This document shows, piece after piece, positions 23,501 to 36,898 of a stretch of 64,000 bases of DNA. Every line of letters starts with the position of its first letter. The first letter of the stretch is position 1. This stretch comes from Apostichopus japonicus. Taxonomy: Eukaryota; Echinodermata; Holothuroidea; Aspidochirotida; Stichopodidae. Location: assembly GCF_037975245.1 (NCBI RefSeq), contig NC_092569.1:25033168-25097167 (forward strand). Direction: 5' to 3'. The notes beneath the pieces are model-generated. The model did no database searches. It was not told where the DNA came from and saw only the letters and a list, made by a program, of their open reading frames with translations. Made by a program: the position numbers and the translations under genes.

Positions 23501-26500
23501 GAACCGGCGATGCAAAAGAGAGCCTCGCTCATCAGCTCTTACAGTGCGCCAAGCCATCGCGCCACTGTATGGACTGAGATATTAGGCCGATTAACTAATA
23601 CTCACAGCTCCCTATGCAGGCACCCGCTGTAAAAGATCGGCAAAAGACGCCACCACCGGGGTTCGAACCGGCGATGCAAAAGAGAGCCTCGCTCATCAGC
23701 TCTTACAGTGCGCCAAGCCATCGCGCCACTGTATGGACTGAGATATTAGGCCGATTAACTAATACTCACAGCTCCCTATGCAGGCACCCGCTGTAAAAGA
23801 TCGGCAAAAGACGCCACCACCGGGGTTCGAACCGGCGATGCAAAAGAGAGCCTCGCTCATCAGCTCTTACAGTGCGCCAAGCCATCGCGCCACTGTATGG
23901 ACTGAGATATTAGGCCGATTAACTAATACTCACAGCTCCCTATGCAGGCACCCGCTGTAAAAGATCGGCAAAAGACGCCACCACCGGGGTTCGAACCGGC
24001 GATGCAAAAGAGAGCCTCGCTCATCAGCTCTTACAGTGCGCCAAGCCATCGCGCCACTGTATGGACTGAGATATTAGGCCGATTAACTAATACTCACAGC
24101 TCCCTATGCAGGCACCCGCTGTAAAAGATCGGCAAAAGACGCCACCACCGGGGTTCGAACCGGCGATGCAAAAGAGAGCCTCGCTCATCAGCTCTTACAG
24201 TGCGCCAAGCCATCGCGCCACTGTATGGACTGAGATATTAGGCCGATTAACTAATACTCACAGCTCCCTATGCAGGCACCCGCTGTAAAAGATCGGCAAA
24301 AGACGCCACCACCGGGGTTCGAACCGGCGATGCAAAAGAGAGCCTCGCTCATCAGCTCTTACAGTGCGCCAAGCCATCGCGCCACTGTATGGACTGAGAT
24401 ATTAGGCCGATTAACTAATACTCACAGCTCCCTATGCAGGCACCCGCTGTAAAAGATCGGCAAAAGACGCCACCACCGGGGTTCGAACCGGCGATGCAAA
24501 AGAGAGCCTCGCTCATCAGCTCTTACAGTGCGCCAAGCCATCGCGCCACTGTATGGACTGAGATATTAGGCCGATTAACTAATACTCACAGCTCCCTATG
24601 CAGGCACCCGCTGTAAAAGATCGGCAAAAGACGCCACCACCGGGGTTCGAACCGGCGATGCAAAAGAGAGCCTCGCTCATCAGCTCTTACAGTGCGCCAA
24701 GCCATCGCGCCACTGTATGGACTGAGATATTAGGCCGATTAACTAATACTCACAGCTCCCTATGCAGGCACCCGCTGTAAAAGATCGGCAAAAGACGCCA
24801 CCACCGGGGTTCGAACCGGCGATGCAAAAGAGAGCCTCGCTCATCAGCTCTTACAGTGCGCCAAGCCATCGCGCCACTGTATGGACTGAGATATTAGGCC
24901 GATTAACTAATACTCACAGCTCCCTATGCAGGCACCCGCTGTAAAAGATCGGCAAAAGACGCCACCACCGGGGTTCGAACCGGCGATGCAAAAGAGAGCC
25001 TCGCTCATCAGCTCTTACAGTGCGCCAAGCCATCGCGCCACTGTATGGACTGAGATATTAGGCCGATTAACTAATACTCACAGCTCCCTATGCAGGCACC
25101 CGCTGTAAAAGATCGGCAAAAGACGCCACCACCGGGGTTCGAACCGGCGATGCAAAAGAGAGCCTCGCTCATCAGCTCTTACAGTGCGCCAAGCCATCGC
25201 GCCACTGTATGGACTGAGATATTAGGCCGATTAACTAATACTCACAGCTCCCTATGCAGGCACCCGCTGTAAAAGATCGGCAAAAGACGCCACCACCGGG
25301 GTTCGAACCGGCGATGCAAAAGAGAGCCTCGCTCATCAGCTCTTACAGTGCGCCAAGCCATCGCGCCACTGTATGGACTGAGATATTAGGCCGATTAACT
25401 AATACTCACAGCTCCCTATGCAGGCACCCGCTGTAAAAGATCGGCAAAAGACGCCACCACCGGGGTTCGAACCGGCGATGCAAAAGAGAGCCTCGCTCAT
25501 CAGCTCTTACAGTGCGCCAAGCCATCGCGCCACTGTATGGACTGAGATATTAGGCCGATTAACTAATACTCACAGCTCCCTATGCAGGCACCCGCTGTAA
25601 AAGATCGGCAAAAGACGCCACCACCGGGGTTCGAACCGGCGATGCAAAAGAGAGCCTCGCTCATCAGCTCTTACAGTGCGCCAAGCCATCGCGCCACTGT
25701 ATGGACTGAGATATTAGGCCGATTAACTAATACTCACAGCTCCCTATGCAGGCACCCGCTGTAAAAGATCGGCAAAAGACGCCACCACCGGGGTTCGAAC
25801 CGGCGATGCAAAAGAGAGCCTCGCTCATCAGCTCTTACAGTGCGCCAAGCCATCGCGCCACTGTATGGACTGAGATATTAGGCCGATTAACTAATACTCA
25901 CAGCTCCCTATGCAGGCACCCGCTGTAAAAGATCGGCAAAAGACGCCACCACCGGGGTTCGAACCGGCGATGCAAAAGAGAGCCTCGCTCATCAGCTCTT
26001 ACAGTGCGCCAAGCCATCGCGCCACTGTATGGACTGAGATATTAGGCCGATTAACTAATACTCACAGCTCCCTATGCAGGCACCCGCTGTAAAAGATCGG
26101 CAAAAGACGCCACCACCGGGGTTCGAACCGGCGATGCAAAAGAGAGCCTCGCTCATCAGCTCTTACAGTGCGCCAAGCCATCGCGCCACTGTATGGACTG
26201 AGATATTAGGCCGATTAACTAATACTCACAGCTCCCTATGCAGGCACCCGCTGTAAAAGATCGGCAAAAGACGCCACCACCGGGGTTCGAACCGGCGATG
26301 CAAAAGAGAGCCTCGCTCATCAGCTCTTACAGTGCGCCAAGCCATCGCGCCACTGTATGGACTGAGATATTAGGCCGATTAACTAATACTCACAGCTCCC
26401 TATGCAGGCACCCGCTGTAAAAGATCGGCAAAAGACGCCACCACCGGGGTTCGAACCGGCGATGCAAAAGAGAGCCTCGCTCATCAGCTCTTACAGTGCG

Positions 26501-26729
26501 CCAAGCCATCGCGCCACTGTATGGACTGAGATATTAGGCCGATTAACTAATACTCACAGCTCCCTATGCAGGCACCCGCTGTAAAAGATCGGCAAAAGAC
26601 GCCACCACCGGGGTTCGAACCGGCGGTGCAAAAGAGAGCCTCGCTCATCAGCTCTTACAGTGCGCCAAGCCATCGCGCCACTGTATGGACTGAGATATTA
26701 GGCCGATTAACTAATACTCACAGCTCCCT
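17546..26729. repeat. 56-unit block with T to C at offset 154
   Basis: Every unit reads ACTCACAG instead of ACTTACAG near its right end (first at 17699). Nothing else separates it from the previous block, so it probably grew from a single consensus unit. On the minus strand the donor-like motif becomes GTGAGTAT, which is still a legal donor. Confidence 0.95.
21974..22793. repeat. Five-unit sub-block with C to G at offset 10
   Basis: Units starting 21974, 22138, 22302, 22466 and 22630 read GGCAGCCGCT instead of GGCACCCGCT. The sub-block sits inside the larger T154C block, so it is a younger local expansion nested in an older one. Confidence 0.95.
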
Positions 26730-27057
26730 ATGCAGGCACCCGCTGTAAAAGATCGGCAAAAGACGCCACCACCGGGGTTCGAACCGGCGGTGCAAAAGAG
26801 AGCCTCGCTCATCAGCTCTTTCAGTGCGCCAAGCCATCGCGCCACTGTATGGACTGAGATATTAGGCCGATTAACTAATACTTACAGCTCCCTATGCAGG
26901 CACCCGCTGTAAAAGATCGGCAAAAGACGCCACCACCGGGGTTCGAACCGGCGGTGCAAAAGAGAGCCTCGCTCATCAGCTCTTACAGTGCGCCAAGCCA
27001 TCGCGCCACTGTATGGACTGAGATATTAGGCCGATTAACTAATACTTACAGCTCCCT
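26566..27057. repeat. Three-unit subtype with A to G at offset 61, spanning a block boundary
   Basis: Units 26566, 26730 and 26894 read CCGGCGGTGC in place of CCGGCGATGC. Unit 26566 still has the T154C mark and the next two do not, so this variant crosses the boundary of the neighbouring block. Unit 26730 has a private A to T at 26821. Confidence 0.93.
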
Positions 27058-30000
27058 ATGCAGGCACCCGCTGTAAAAGATCGGCAAAAGACGCCACCAC
27101 CGGGGTTCGAACCGGCGATGCAAAAGAGAGCCTCGCTCATCAGCTCTTACAGTGCGCCAAGCCATCGCGCCACTGTATGGACTGAGCTATTAGGCCGATT
27201 AACTAATACTTACAGCTCCCTATGCAGGCACCCGCTGTAAAAGATCGGCAAAAGACGCCACCACCGGGGTTCGAACCGGCGATGCAAAAGAGAGCCTCGC
27301 TCATCAGCTCTTACAGTGCGCCAAGCCATCGCGCCACTGTATGGACTGAGCTATTAGGCCGATTAACTAATACTTACAGCTCCCTATGCAGGCACCCGCT
27401 GTAAAAGATCGGCAAAAGACGCCACCACCGGGGTTCGAACCGGCGATGCAAAAGAGAGCCTCGCTCATCAGCTCTTACAGTGCGCCAAGCCATCGCGCCA
27501 CTGTATGGACTGAGCTATTAGGCCGATTAACTAATACTTACAGCTCCCTATGCAGGCACCCGCTGTAAAAGATCGGCAAAAGACGCCACCACCGGGGTTC
27601 GAACCGGCGATGCAAAAGAGAGCCTCGCTCATCAGCTCTTACAGTGCGCCAAGCCATCGCGCCACTGTATGGACTGAGCTATTAGGCCGATTAACTAATA
27701 CTTACAGCTCCCTATGCAGGCACCCGCTGTAAAAGATCGGCAAAAGACGCCACCACCGGGGTTCGAACCGGCGATGCAAAAGAGAGCCTCGCTCATCAGC
27801 TCTTACAGTGCGCCAAGCCATCGCGCCACTGTATGGACTGAGCTATTAGGCCGATTAACTAATACTTACAGCTCCCTATGCAGGCACCCGCTGTAAAAGA
27901 TCGGCAAAAGACGCCACCACCGGGGTTCGAACCGGCGATGCAAAAGAGAGCCTCGCTCATCAGCTCTTACAGTGCGCCAAGCCATCGCGCCACTGTATGG
28001 ACTGAGCTATTAGGCCGATTAACTAATACTTACAGCTCCCTATGCAGGCACCCGCTGTAAAAGATCGGCAAAAGACGCCACCACCGGGGTTCGAACCGGC
28101 GATGCAAAAGAGAGCCTCGCTCATCAGCTCTTACAGTGCGCCAAGCCATCGCGCCACTGTATGGACTGAGCTATTAGGCCGATTAACTAATACTTACAGC
28201 TCCCTATGCAGGCACCCGCTGTAAAAGATCGGCAAAAGACGCCACCACCGGGGTTCGAACCGGCGATGCAAAAGAGAGCCTCGCTCATCAGCTCTTACAG
28301 TGCGCCAAGCCATCGCGCCACTGTATGGACTGAGCTATTAGGCCGATTAACTAATACTTACAGCTCCCTATGCAGGCACCCGCTGTAAAAGATCGGCAAA
28401 AGACGCCACCACCGGGGTTCGAACCGGCGATGCAAAAGAGAGCCTCGCTCATCAGCTCTTACAGTGCGCCAAGCCATCGCGCCACTGTATGGACTGAGCT
28501 ATTAGGCCGATTAACTAATACTTACAGCTCCCTATGCAGGCACCCGCTGTAAAAGATCGGCAAAAGACGCCACCACCGGGGTTCGAACCGGCGATGCAAA
28601 AGAGAGCCTCGCTCATCAGCTCTTACAGTGCGCCAAGCCATCGCGCCACTGTATGGACTGAGCTATTAGGCCGATTAACTAATACTTACAGCTCCCTATG
28701 CAGGCACCCGCTGTAAAAGATCGGCAAAAGACGCCACCACCGGGGTTCGAACCGGCGATGCAAAAGAGAGCCTCGCTCATCAGCTCTTACAGTGCGCCAA
28801 GCCATCGCGCCACTGTATGGACTGAGCTATTAGGCCGATTAACTAATACTTACAGCTCCCTATGCAGGCACCCGCTGTAAAAGATCGGCAAAAGACGCCA
28901 CCACCGGGGTTCGAACCGGCGATGCAAAAGAGAGCCTCGCTCATCAGCTCTTACAGTGCGCCAAGCCATCGCGCCACTGTATGGACTGAGCTATTAGGCC
29001 GATTAACTAATACTTACAGCTCCCTATGCAGGCACCCGCTGTAAAAGATCGGCAAAAGACGCCACCACCGGGGTTCGAACCGGCGATGCAAAAGAGAGCC
29101 TCGCTCATCAGCTCTTACAGTGCGCCAAGCCATCGCGCCACTGTATGGACTGAGCTATTAGGCCGATTAACTAATACTTACAGCTCCCTATGCAGGCACC
29201 CGCTGTAAAAGATCGGCAAAAGACGCCACCACCGGGGTTCGAACCGGCGATGCAAAAGAGAGCCTCGCTCATCAGCTCTTACAGTGCGCCAAGCCATCGC
29301 GCCACTGTATGGACTGAGCTATTAGGCCGATTAACTAATACTTACAGCTCCCTATGCAGGCACCCGCTGTAAAAGATCGGCAAAAGACGCCACCACCGGG
29401 GTTCGAACCGGCGATGCAAAAGAGAGCCTCGCTCATCAGCTCTTACAGTGCGCCAAGCCATCGCGCCACTGTATGGACTGAGCTATTAGGCCGATTAACT
29501 AATACTTACAGCTCCCTATGCAGGCACCCGCTGTAAAAGATCGGCAAAAGACGCCACCACCGGGGTTCGAACCGGCGATGCAAAAGAGAGCCTCGCTCAT
29601 CAGCTCTTACAGTGCGCCAAGCCATCGCGCCACTGTATGGACTGAGCTATTAGGCCGATTAACTAATACTTACAGCTCCCTATGCAGGCACCCGCTGTAA
29701 AAGATCGGCAAAAGACGCCACCACCGGGGTTCGAACCGGCGATGCAAAAGAGAGCCTCGCTCATCAGCTCTTACAGTGCGCCAAGCCATCGCGCCACTGT
29801 ATGGACTGAGCTATTAGGCCGATTAACTAATACTTACAGCTCCCTATGCAGGCACCCGCTGTAAAAGATCGGCAAAAGACGCCACCACCGGGGTTCGAAC
29901 CGGCGATGCAAAAGAGAGCCTCGCTCATCAGCTCTTACAGTGCGCCAAGCCATCGCGCCACTGTATGGACTGAGCTATTAGGCCGATTAACTAATACTTA

Positions 30001-32305
30001 CAGCTCCCTATGCAGGCACCCGCTGTAAAAGATCGGCAAAAGACGCCACCACCGGGGTTCGAACCGGCGATGCAAAAGAGAGCCTCGCTCATCAGCTCTT
30101 ACAGTGCGCCAAGCCATCGCGCCACTGTATGGACTGAGCTATTAGGCCGATTAACTAATACTTACAGCTCCCTATGCAGGCACCCGCTGTAAAAGATCGG
30201 CAAAAGACGCCACCACCGGGGTTCGAACCGGCGATGCAAAAGAGAGCCTCGCTCATCAGCTCTTACAGTGCGCCAAGCCATCGCGCCACTGTATGGACTG
30301 AGCTATTAGGCCGATTAACTAATACTTACAGCTCCCTATGCAGGCACCCGCTGTAAAAGATCGGCAAAAGACGCCACCACCGGGGTTCGAACCGGCGATG
30401 CAAAAGAGAGCCTCGCTCATCAGCTCTTACAGTGCGCCAAGCCATCGCGCCACTGTATGGACTGAGCTATTAGGCCGATTAACTAATACTTACAGCTCCC
30501 TATGCAGGCACCCGCTGTAAAAGATCGGCAAAAGACGCCACCACCGGGGTTCGAACCGGCGATGCAAAAGAGAGCCTCGCTCATCAGCTCTTACAGTGCG
30601 CCAAGCCATCGCGCCACTGTATGGACTGAGCTATTAGGCCGATTAACTAATACTTACAGCTCCCTATGCAGGCACCCGCTGTAAAAGATCGGCAAAAGAC
30701 GCCACCACCGGGGTTCGAACCGGCGATGCAAAAGAGAGCCTCGCTCATCAGCTCTTACAGTGCGCCAAGCCATCGCGCCACTGTATGGACTGAGCTATTA
30801 GGCCGATTAACTAATACTTACAGCTCCCTATGCAGGCACCCGCTGTAAAAGATCGGCAAAAGACGCCACCACCGGGGTTCGAACCGGCGATGCAAAAGAG
30901 AGCCTCGCTCATCAGCTCTTACAGTGCGCCAAGCCATCGCGCCACTGTATGGACTGAGCTATTAGGCCGATTAACTAATACTTACAGCTCCCTATGCAGG
31001 CACCCGCTGTAAAAGATCGGCAAAAGACGCCACCACCGGGGTTCGAACCGGCGATGCAAAAGAGAGCCTCGCTCATCAGCTCTTACAGTGCGCCAAGCCA
31101 TCGCGCCACTGTATGGACTGAGCTATTAGGCCGATTAACTAATACTTACAGCTCCCTATGCAGGCACCCGCTGTAAAAGATCGGCAAAAGACGCCACCAC
31201 CGGGGTTCGAACCGGCGATGCAAAAGAGAGCCTCGCTCATCAGCTCTTACAGTGCGCCAAGCCATCGCGCCACTGTATGGACTGAGCTATTAGGCCGATT
31301 AACTAATACTTACAGCTCCCTATGCAGGCACCCGCTGTAAAAGATCGGCAAAAGACGCCACCACCGGGGTTCGAACCGGCGATGCAAAAGAGAGCCTCGC
31401 TCATCAGCTCTTACAGTGCGCCAAGCCATCGCGCCACTGTATGGACTGAGCTATTAGGCCGATTAACTAATACTTACAGCTCCCTATGCAGGCACCCGCT
31501 GTAAAAGATCGGCAAAAGACGCCACCACCGGGGTTCGAACCGGCGATGCAAAAGAGAGCCTCGCTCATCAGCTCTTACAGTGCGCCAAGCCATCGCGCCA
31601 CTGTATGGACTGAGCTATTAGGCCGATTAACTAATACTTACAGCTCCCTATGCAGGCACCCGCTGTAAAAGATCGGCAAAAGACGCCACCACCGGGGTTC
31701 GAACCGGCGATGCAAAAGAGAGCCTCGCTCATCAGCTCTTACAGTGCGCCAAGCCATCGCGCCACTGTATGGACTGAGCTATTAGGCCGATTAACTAATA
31801 CTTACAGCTCCCTATGCAGGCACCCGCTGTAAAAGATCGGCAAAAGACGCCACCACCGGGGTTCGAACCGGCGATGCAAAAGAGAGCCTCGCTCATCAGC
31901 TCTTACAGTGCGCCAAGCCATCGCGCCACTGTATGGACTGAGCTATTAGGCCGATTAACTAATACTTACAGCTCCCTATGCAGGCACCCGCTGTAAAAGA
32001 TCGGCAAAAGACGCCACCACCGGGGTTCGAACCGGCGATGCAAAAGAGAGCCTCGCTCATCAGCTCTTACAGTGCGCCAAGCCATCGCGCCACTGTATGG
32101 ACTGAGCTATTAGGCCGATTAACTAATACTTACAGCTCCCTATGCAGGCACCCGCTGTAAAAGATCGGCAAAAGACGCCACCACCGGGGTTCGAACCGGC
32201 GATGCAAAAGAGAGCCTCGCTCATCAGCTCTTACAGTGCGCCAAGCCATCGCGCCACTGTATGGACTGAGCTATTAGGCCGATTAACTAATACTTACAGC
32301 TCCCT
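27058..32305. repeat. 32-unit block with CTA at offsets 130-132
   Basis: All units read GACTGAGCTATT instead of GACTGAGATATT. No other differences were seen. Offset 154 is back to T, as in the consensus block. Confidence 0.95.
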
Positions 32306-32797
32306 ATGCAGGCACCCGCTGTAAAAGATCGGCAAAAGACGCCACCACCGGGGTTCGAACCGGCGATGCAAAAGAGAGCCTCGCTCATCAGCTCTTACAG
32401 TGCGCCAAGCCATCGCGCCACTGTATGGACTGAGATATTAGGCCGATTAACTAATACTTACAGCTCCCTATGCAGGCACCCGCTGTAAAAGATCGGCAAA
32501 AGACGCCACCACCGGGGTTCGAACCGGCGATGCAAAAGAGAGCCTCGCTCATCAGCTCTTACAGTGCGCCAAGCCATCGCGCCACTGTATGGACTGAGCT
32601 ATTAGGCCGATTAACTAATACTTACAGCTCCCTATGCAGGCACCCGCTGTAAAAGATCGGCAAAAGACGCCACCACCGGGGTTCGAACCGGCGATGCAAA
32701 AGAGAGCCTCGCTCATCAGCTCTTACAGTGCGCCAAGCCATCGCGCCACTGTATGGACTGAGATATTAGGCCGATTAACTAATACTTACAGCTCCCT

Positions 32798-32962
32798 ATG
32801 CAGGCACCCGCTGTAAAAGATCGGCAAAAGACGCCACCACCGGGGACTCGAACCGGCGATGCAAAAGAGAGCCTCGCTCATCAGCTCTTACAGTGCGCCA
32901 AGCCATCGCGCCACTGTATGGACTGAGATATTAGGCCGATTAACTAATACTTACAGCTCCCT
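32798..32962. repeat. Unique 165-bp unit with alternative B box
   Basis: The only unit of this length in the window. At 32841-32851 it reads CGGGGACTCGA where other units have CGGGGTTCGA, a net gain of one base. The rest matches the consensus type (C74, ATA at 130-132, G118). Confidence 0.97.
32844..32854 (-). promoter_or_regulatory. Fully consensus B box in the 165-bp unit
   Basis: The minus strand reads GGTTCGAGTCC, matching GGTTCGANTCC at every specified base, and the loop TTCGAGT has the canonical seven-nucleotide T-loop form followed by CCCC. Bulk units have GGTTCGAACCC. This copy is therefore closer to a real tRNA T-arm than all of its neighbours. Confidence 0.7.
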
Positions 32963-33782
32963 ATGCAGGCACCCGCTGTAAAAGATCGGCAAAAGACGCC
33001 ACCACCGGGGTTCGAACCGGCGATGCAAAAGAGAGCCTCGCTCATCAGCTCTTACAGTGCGCCAAGCCATCGCGCCACTCTATGGACTGAGATATTAGGC
33101 CGATTAACTAATACTTACAGCTCCCTATGCAGGCACCCGCTGTAAAAGATCGGCAAAAGACGCCACCACCGGGGTTCGAACCGGCGATGCAAAAGAGAGC
33201 CTCGCTCATCAGCTCTTACAGTGCGCCAAGCCATCGCGCCACTGTATGGACTGAGATATTAGGCCGATTAACTAATACTTACAGCTCCCTATGCAGGCAC
33301 CCGCTGTAAAAGATCGGCAAAAGACGCCACCACCGGGGTTCGAACCGGCGATGCAAAAGAGAGCCTCGCTCATCAGCTCTTACAGTGCGCCAAGCCATCG
33401 CGCCACTGTATGGACTGAGATATTAGGCCGATTAACTAATACTTACAGCTCCCTATGCAGGCACCCGCTGTAAAAGATCGGCAAAAGACGCCACCACCGG
33501 GGTTCGAACCGGCGATGCAAAAGAGAGCCTCGCTCATCAGCTCTTACAGTGCGCCAAGCCATCGCGCCACTGTATGGACTGAGATATTAGGCCGATTAAC
33601 TAATACTTACAGCTCCCTATGCAGGCACCCGCTGTAAAAGATCGGCAAAAGACGCCACCACCGGGGTTCGAACCGGCGATGCAAAAGAGAGCCTCGCTCA
33701 TCAGCTCTTACAGTGCGCCAAGCCATCGCGCCACTGTATGGACTGAGCTATTAGGCCGATTAACTAATACTTACAGCTCCCT

Positions 33783-36242
33783 ATGCAGGCACCCGCTGTA
33801 AAAGATCGGCAAAAGACGCCACCACCGGGGTTCGAACCGGCGATGCAAAAGAGAGCCTCGCTCATCAGCTCTTACAGTGCGCCAAGCCATCGCGCCACTC
33901 TATGGACTGAGCTATTAGGCCGATTAACTAATACTTACAGCTCCCTATGCAGGCACCCGCTGTAAAAGATCGGCAAAAGACGCCACCACCGGGGTTCGAA
34001 CCGGCGATGCAAAAGAGAGCCTCGCTCATCAGCTCTTACAGTGCGCCAAGCCATCGCGCCACTCTATGGACTGAGCTATTAGGCCGATTAACTAATACTT
34101 ACAGCTCCCTATGCAGGCACCCGCTGTAAAAGATCGGCAAAAGACGCCACCACCGGGGTTCGAACCGGCGATGCAAAAGAGAGCCTCGCTCATCAGCTCT
34201 TACAGTGCGCCAAGCCATCGCGCCACTCTATGGACTGAGCTATTAGGCCGATTAACTAATACTTACAGCTCCCTATGCAGGCACCCGCTGTAAAAGATCG
34301 GCAAAAGACGCCACCACCGGGGTTCGAACCGGCGATGCAAAAGAGAGCCTCGCTCATCAGCTCTTACAGTGCGCCAAGCCATCGCGCCACTCTATGGACT
34401 GAGCTATTAGGCCGATTAACTAATACTTACAGCTCCCTATGCAGGCACCCGCTGTAAAAGATCGGCAAAAGACGCCACCACCGGGGTTCGAACCGGCGAT
34501 GCAAAAGAGAGCCTCGCTCATCAGCTCTTACAGTGCGCCAAGCCATCGCGCCACTCTATGGACTGAGCTATTAGGCCGATTAACTAATACTTACAGCTCC
34601 CTATGCAGGCACCCGCTGTAAAAGATCGGCAAAAGACGCCACCACCGGGGTTCGAACCGGCGATGCAAAAGAGAGCCTCGCTCATCAGCTCTTACAGTGC
34701 GCCAAGCCATCGCGCCACTCTATGGACTGAGCTATTAGGCCGATTAACTAATACTTACAGCTCCCTATGCAGGCACCCGCTGTAAAAGATCGGCAAAAGA
34801 CGCCACCACCGGGGTTCGAACCGGCGATGCAAAAGAGAGCCTCGCTCATCAGCTCTTACAGTGCGCCAAGCCATCGCGCCACTCTATGGACTGAGCTATT
34901 AGGCCGATTAACTAATACTTACAGCTCCCTATGCAGGCACCCGCTGTAAAAGATCGGCAAAAGACGCCACCACCGGGGTTCGAACCGGCGATGCAAAAGA
35001 GAGCCTCGCTCATCAGCTCTTACAGTGCGCCAAGCCATCGCGCCACTCTATGGACTGAGCTATTAGGCCGATTAACTAATACTTACAGCTCCCTATGCAG
35101 GCACCCGCTGTAAAAGATCGGCAAAAGACGCCACCACCGGGGTTCGAACCGGCGATGCAAAAGAGAGCCTCGCTCATCAGCTCTTACAGTGCGCCAAGCC
35201 ATCGCGCCACTCTATGGACTGAGCTATTAGGCCGATTAACTAATACTTACAGCTCCCTATGCAGGCACCCGCTGTAAAAGATCGGCAAAAGACGCCACCA
35301 CCGGGGTTCGAACCGGCGATGCAAAAGAGAGCCTCGCTCATCAGCTCTTACAGTGCGCCAAGCCATCGCGCCACTCTATGGACTGAGCTATTAGGCCGAT
35401 TAACTAATACTTACAGCTCCCTATGCAGGCACCCGCTGTAAAAGATCGGCAAAAGACGCCACCACCGGGGTTCGAACCGGCGATGCAAAAGAGAGCCTCG
35501 CTCATCAGCTCTTACAGTGCGCCAAGCCATCGCGCCACTCTATGGACTGAGCTATTAGGCCGATTAACTAATACTTACAGCTCCCTATGCAGGCACCCGC
35601 TGTAAAAGATCGGCAAAAGACGCCACCACCGGGGTTCGAACCGGCGATGCAAAAGAGAGCCTCGCTCATCAGCTCTTACAGTGCGCCAAGCCATCGCGCC
35701 ACTCTATGGACTGAGCTATTAGGCCGATTAACTAATACTTACAGCTCCCTATGCAGGCACCCGCTGTAAAAGATCGGCAAAAGACGCCACCACCGGGGTT
35801 CGAACCGGCGATGCAAAAGAGAGCCTCGCTCATCAGCTCTTACAGTGCGCCAAGCCATCGCGCCACTCTATGGACTGAGCTATTAGGCCGATTAACTAAT
35901 ACTTACAGCTCCCTATGCAGGCACCCGCTGTAAAAGATCGGCAAAAGACGCCACCACCGGGGTTCGAACCGGCGATGCAAAAGAGAGCCTCGCTCATCAG
36001 CTCTTACAGTGCGCCAAGCCATCGCGCCACTCTATGGACTGAGCTATTAGGCCGATTAACTAATACTTACAGCTCCCTATGCAGGCACCCGCTGTAAAAG
36101 ATCGGCAAAAGACGCCACCACCGGGGTTCGAACCGGCGATGCAAAAGAGAGCCTCGCTCATCAGCTCTTACAGTGCGCCAAGCCATCGCGCCACTCTATG
36201 GACTGAGCTATTAGGCCGATTAACTAATACTTACAGCTCCCT
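33783..36242. repeat. 15-unit block with CTCTATGG (offset 118 C) and CTA
   Basis: Fifteen units share G to C at offset 118 together with CTA at 130-132. The combination joins the mark of unit 32963 with the mark of the 27058-32305 block, which is expected if the founder was a recombinant. Confidence 0.95.
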
Positions 36243-36898
36243 ATGCAGGCACCCGCTGTAAAAGATCGGCAAAAGACGCCACCACCGGGGTTCGAACCGG
36301 CGATGCAAAAGAGAGCCTCGCTCATCAGCTCTTACAGTGCGCCAAGCCATCGCGCCACTGTATGGACTGAGCTATTAGGCCGATTAACTAATACTTACAG
36401 CTCCCTATGCAGGCACCCGCTGTAAAAGATCGGCAAAAGACGCCACCACCGGGGTTCGAACCGGCGATGCAAAAGAGAGCCTCGCTCATCAGCTCTTACA
36501 GTGCGCCAAGCCATCGCGCCACTGTATGGACTGAGATATTAGGCCGATTAACTAATACTTACAGCTCCCTATGCAGGCACCCGCTGTAAAAGATCGGCAA
36601 AAGACGCCACCACCGGGGTTCGAACCGGCGATGCAAAAGAGAGCCTCGCTCATCAGCTCTTACAGTGCGCCAAGCCATCGCGCCACTGTATGGACTGAGA
36701 TATTAGGCCGATTAACTAATACTTACAGCTCCCTATGCAGGCACCCGCTGTAAAAGATCGGCAAAAGACGCCACCACCGGGGTTCGAACCGGCGATGCAA
36801 AAGAGAGCCTCGCTCATCAGCTCTTACAGTGCGCCAAGCCATCGCGCCACTGTATGGACTGAGATATTAGGCCGATTAACTAATACTTACAGCTCCCT
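36243..36898. repeat. Four transitional units of consensus-like type
   Basis: Unit 36243 keeps CTA but has G at offset 118; units 36407, 36571 and 36735 are of plain consensus type. They separate two well-marked blocks. Confidence 0.93.

Larger units (their letters stand above)
32306..33782. repeat. Mosaic gap between CTA blocks, 9 units including one of 165 bp
   Basis: Units 32306, 32634, 32798, 32963, 33127, 33291 and 33455 have ATA at offsets 130-132, while 32470 and 33619 have CTA. Unit 32963 alone has the offset-118 C that marks the next block, so it may be a relative of that block's founder. The 165-bp unit sits in the middle. Confidence 0.95.
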
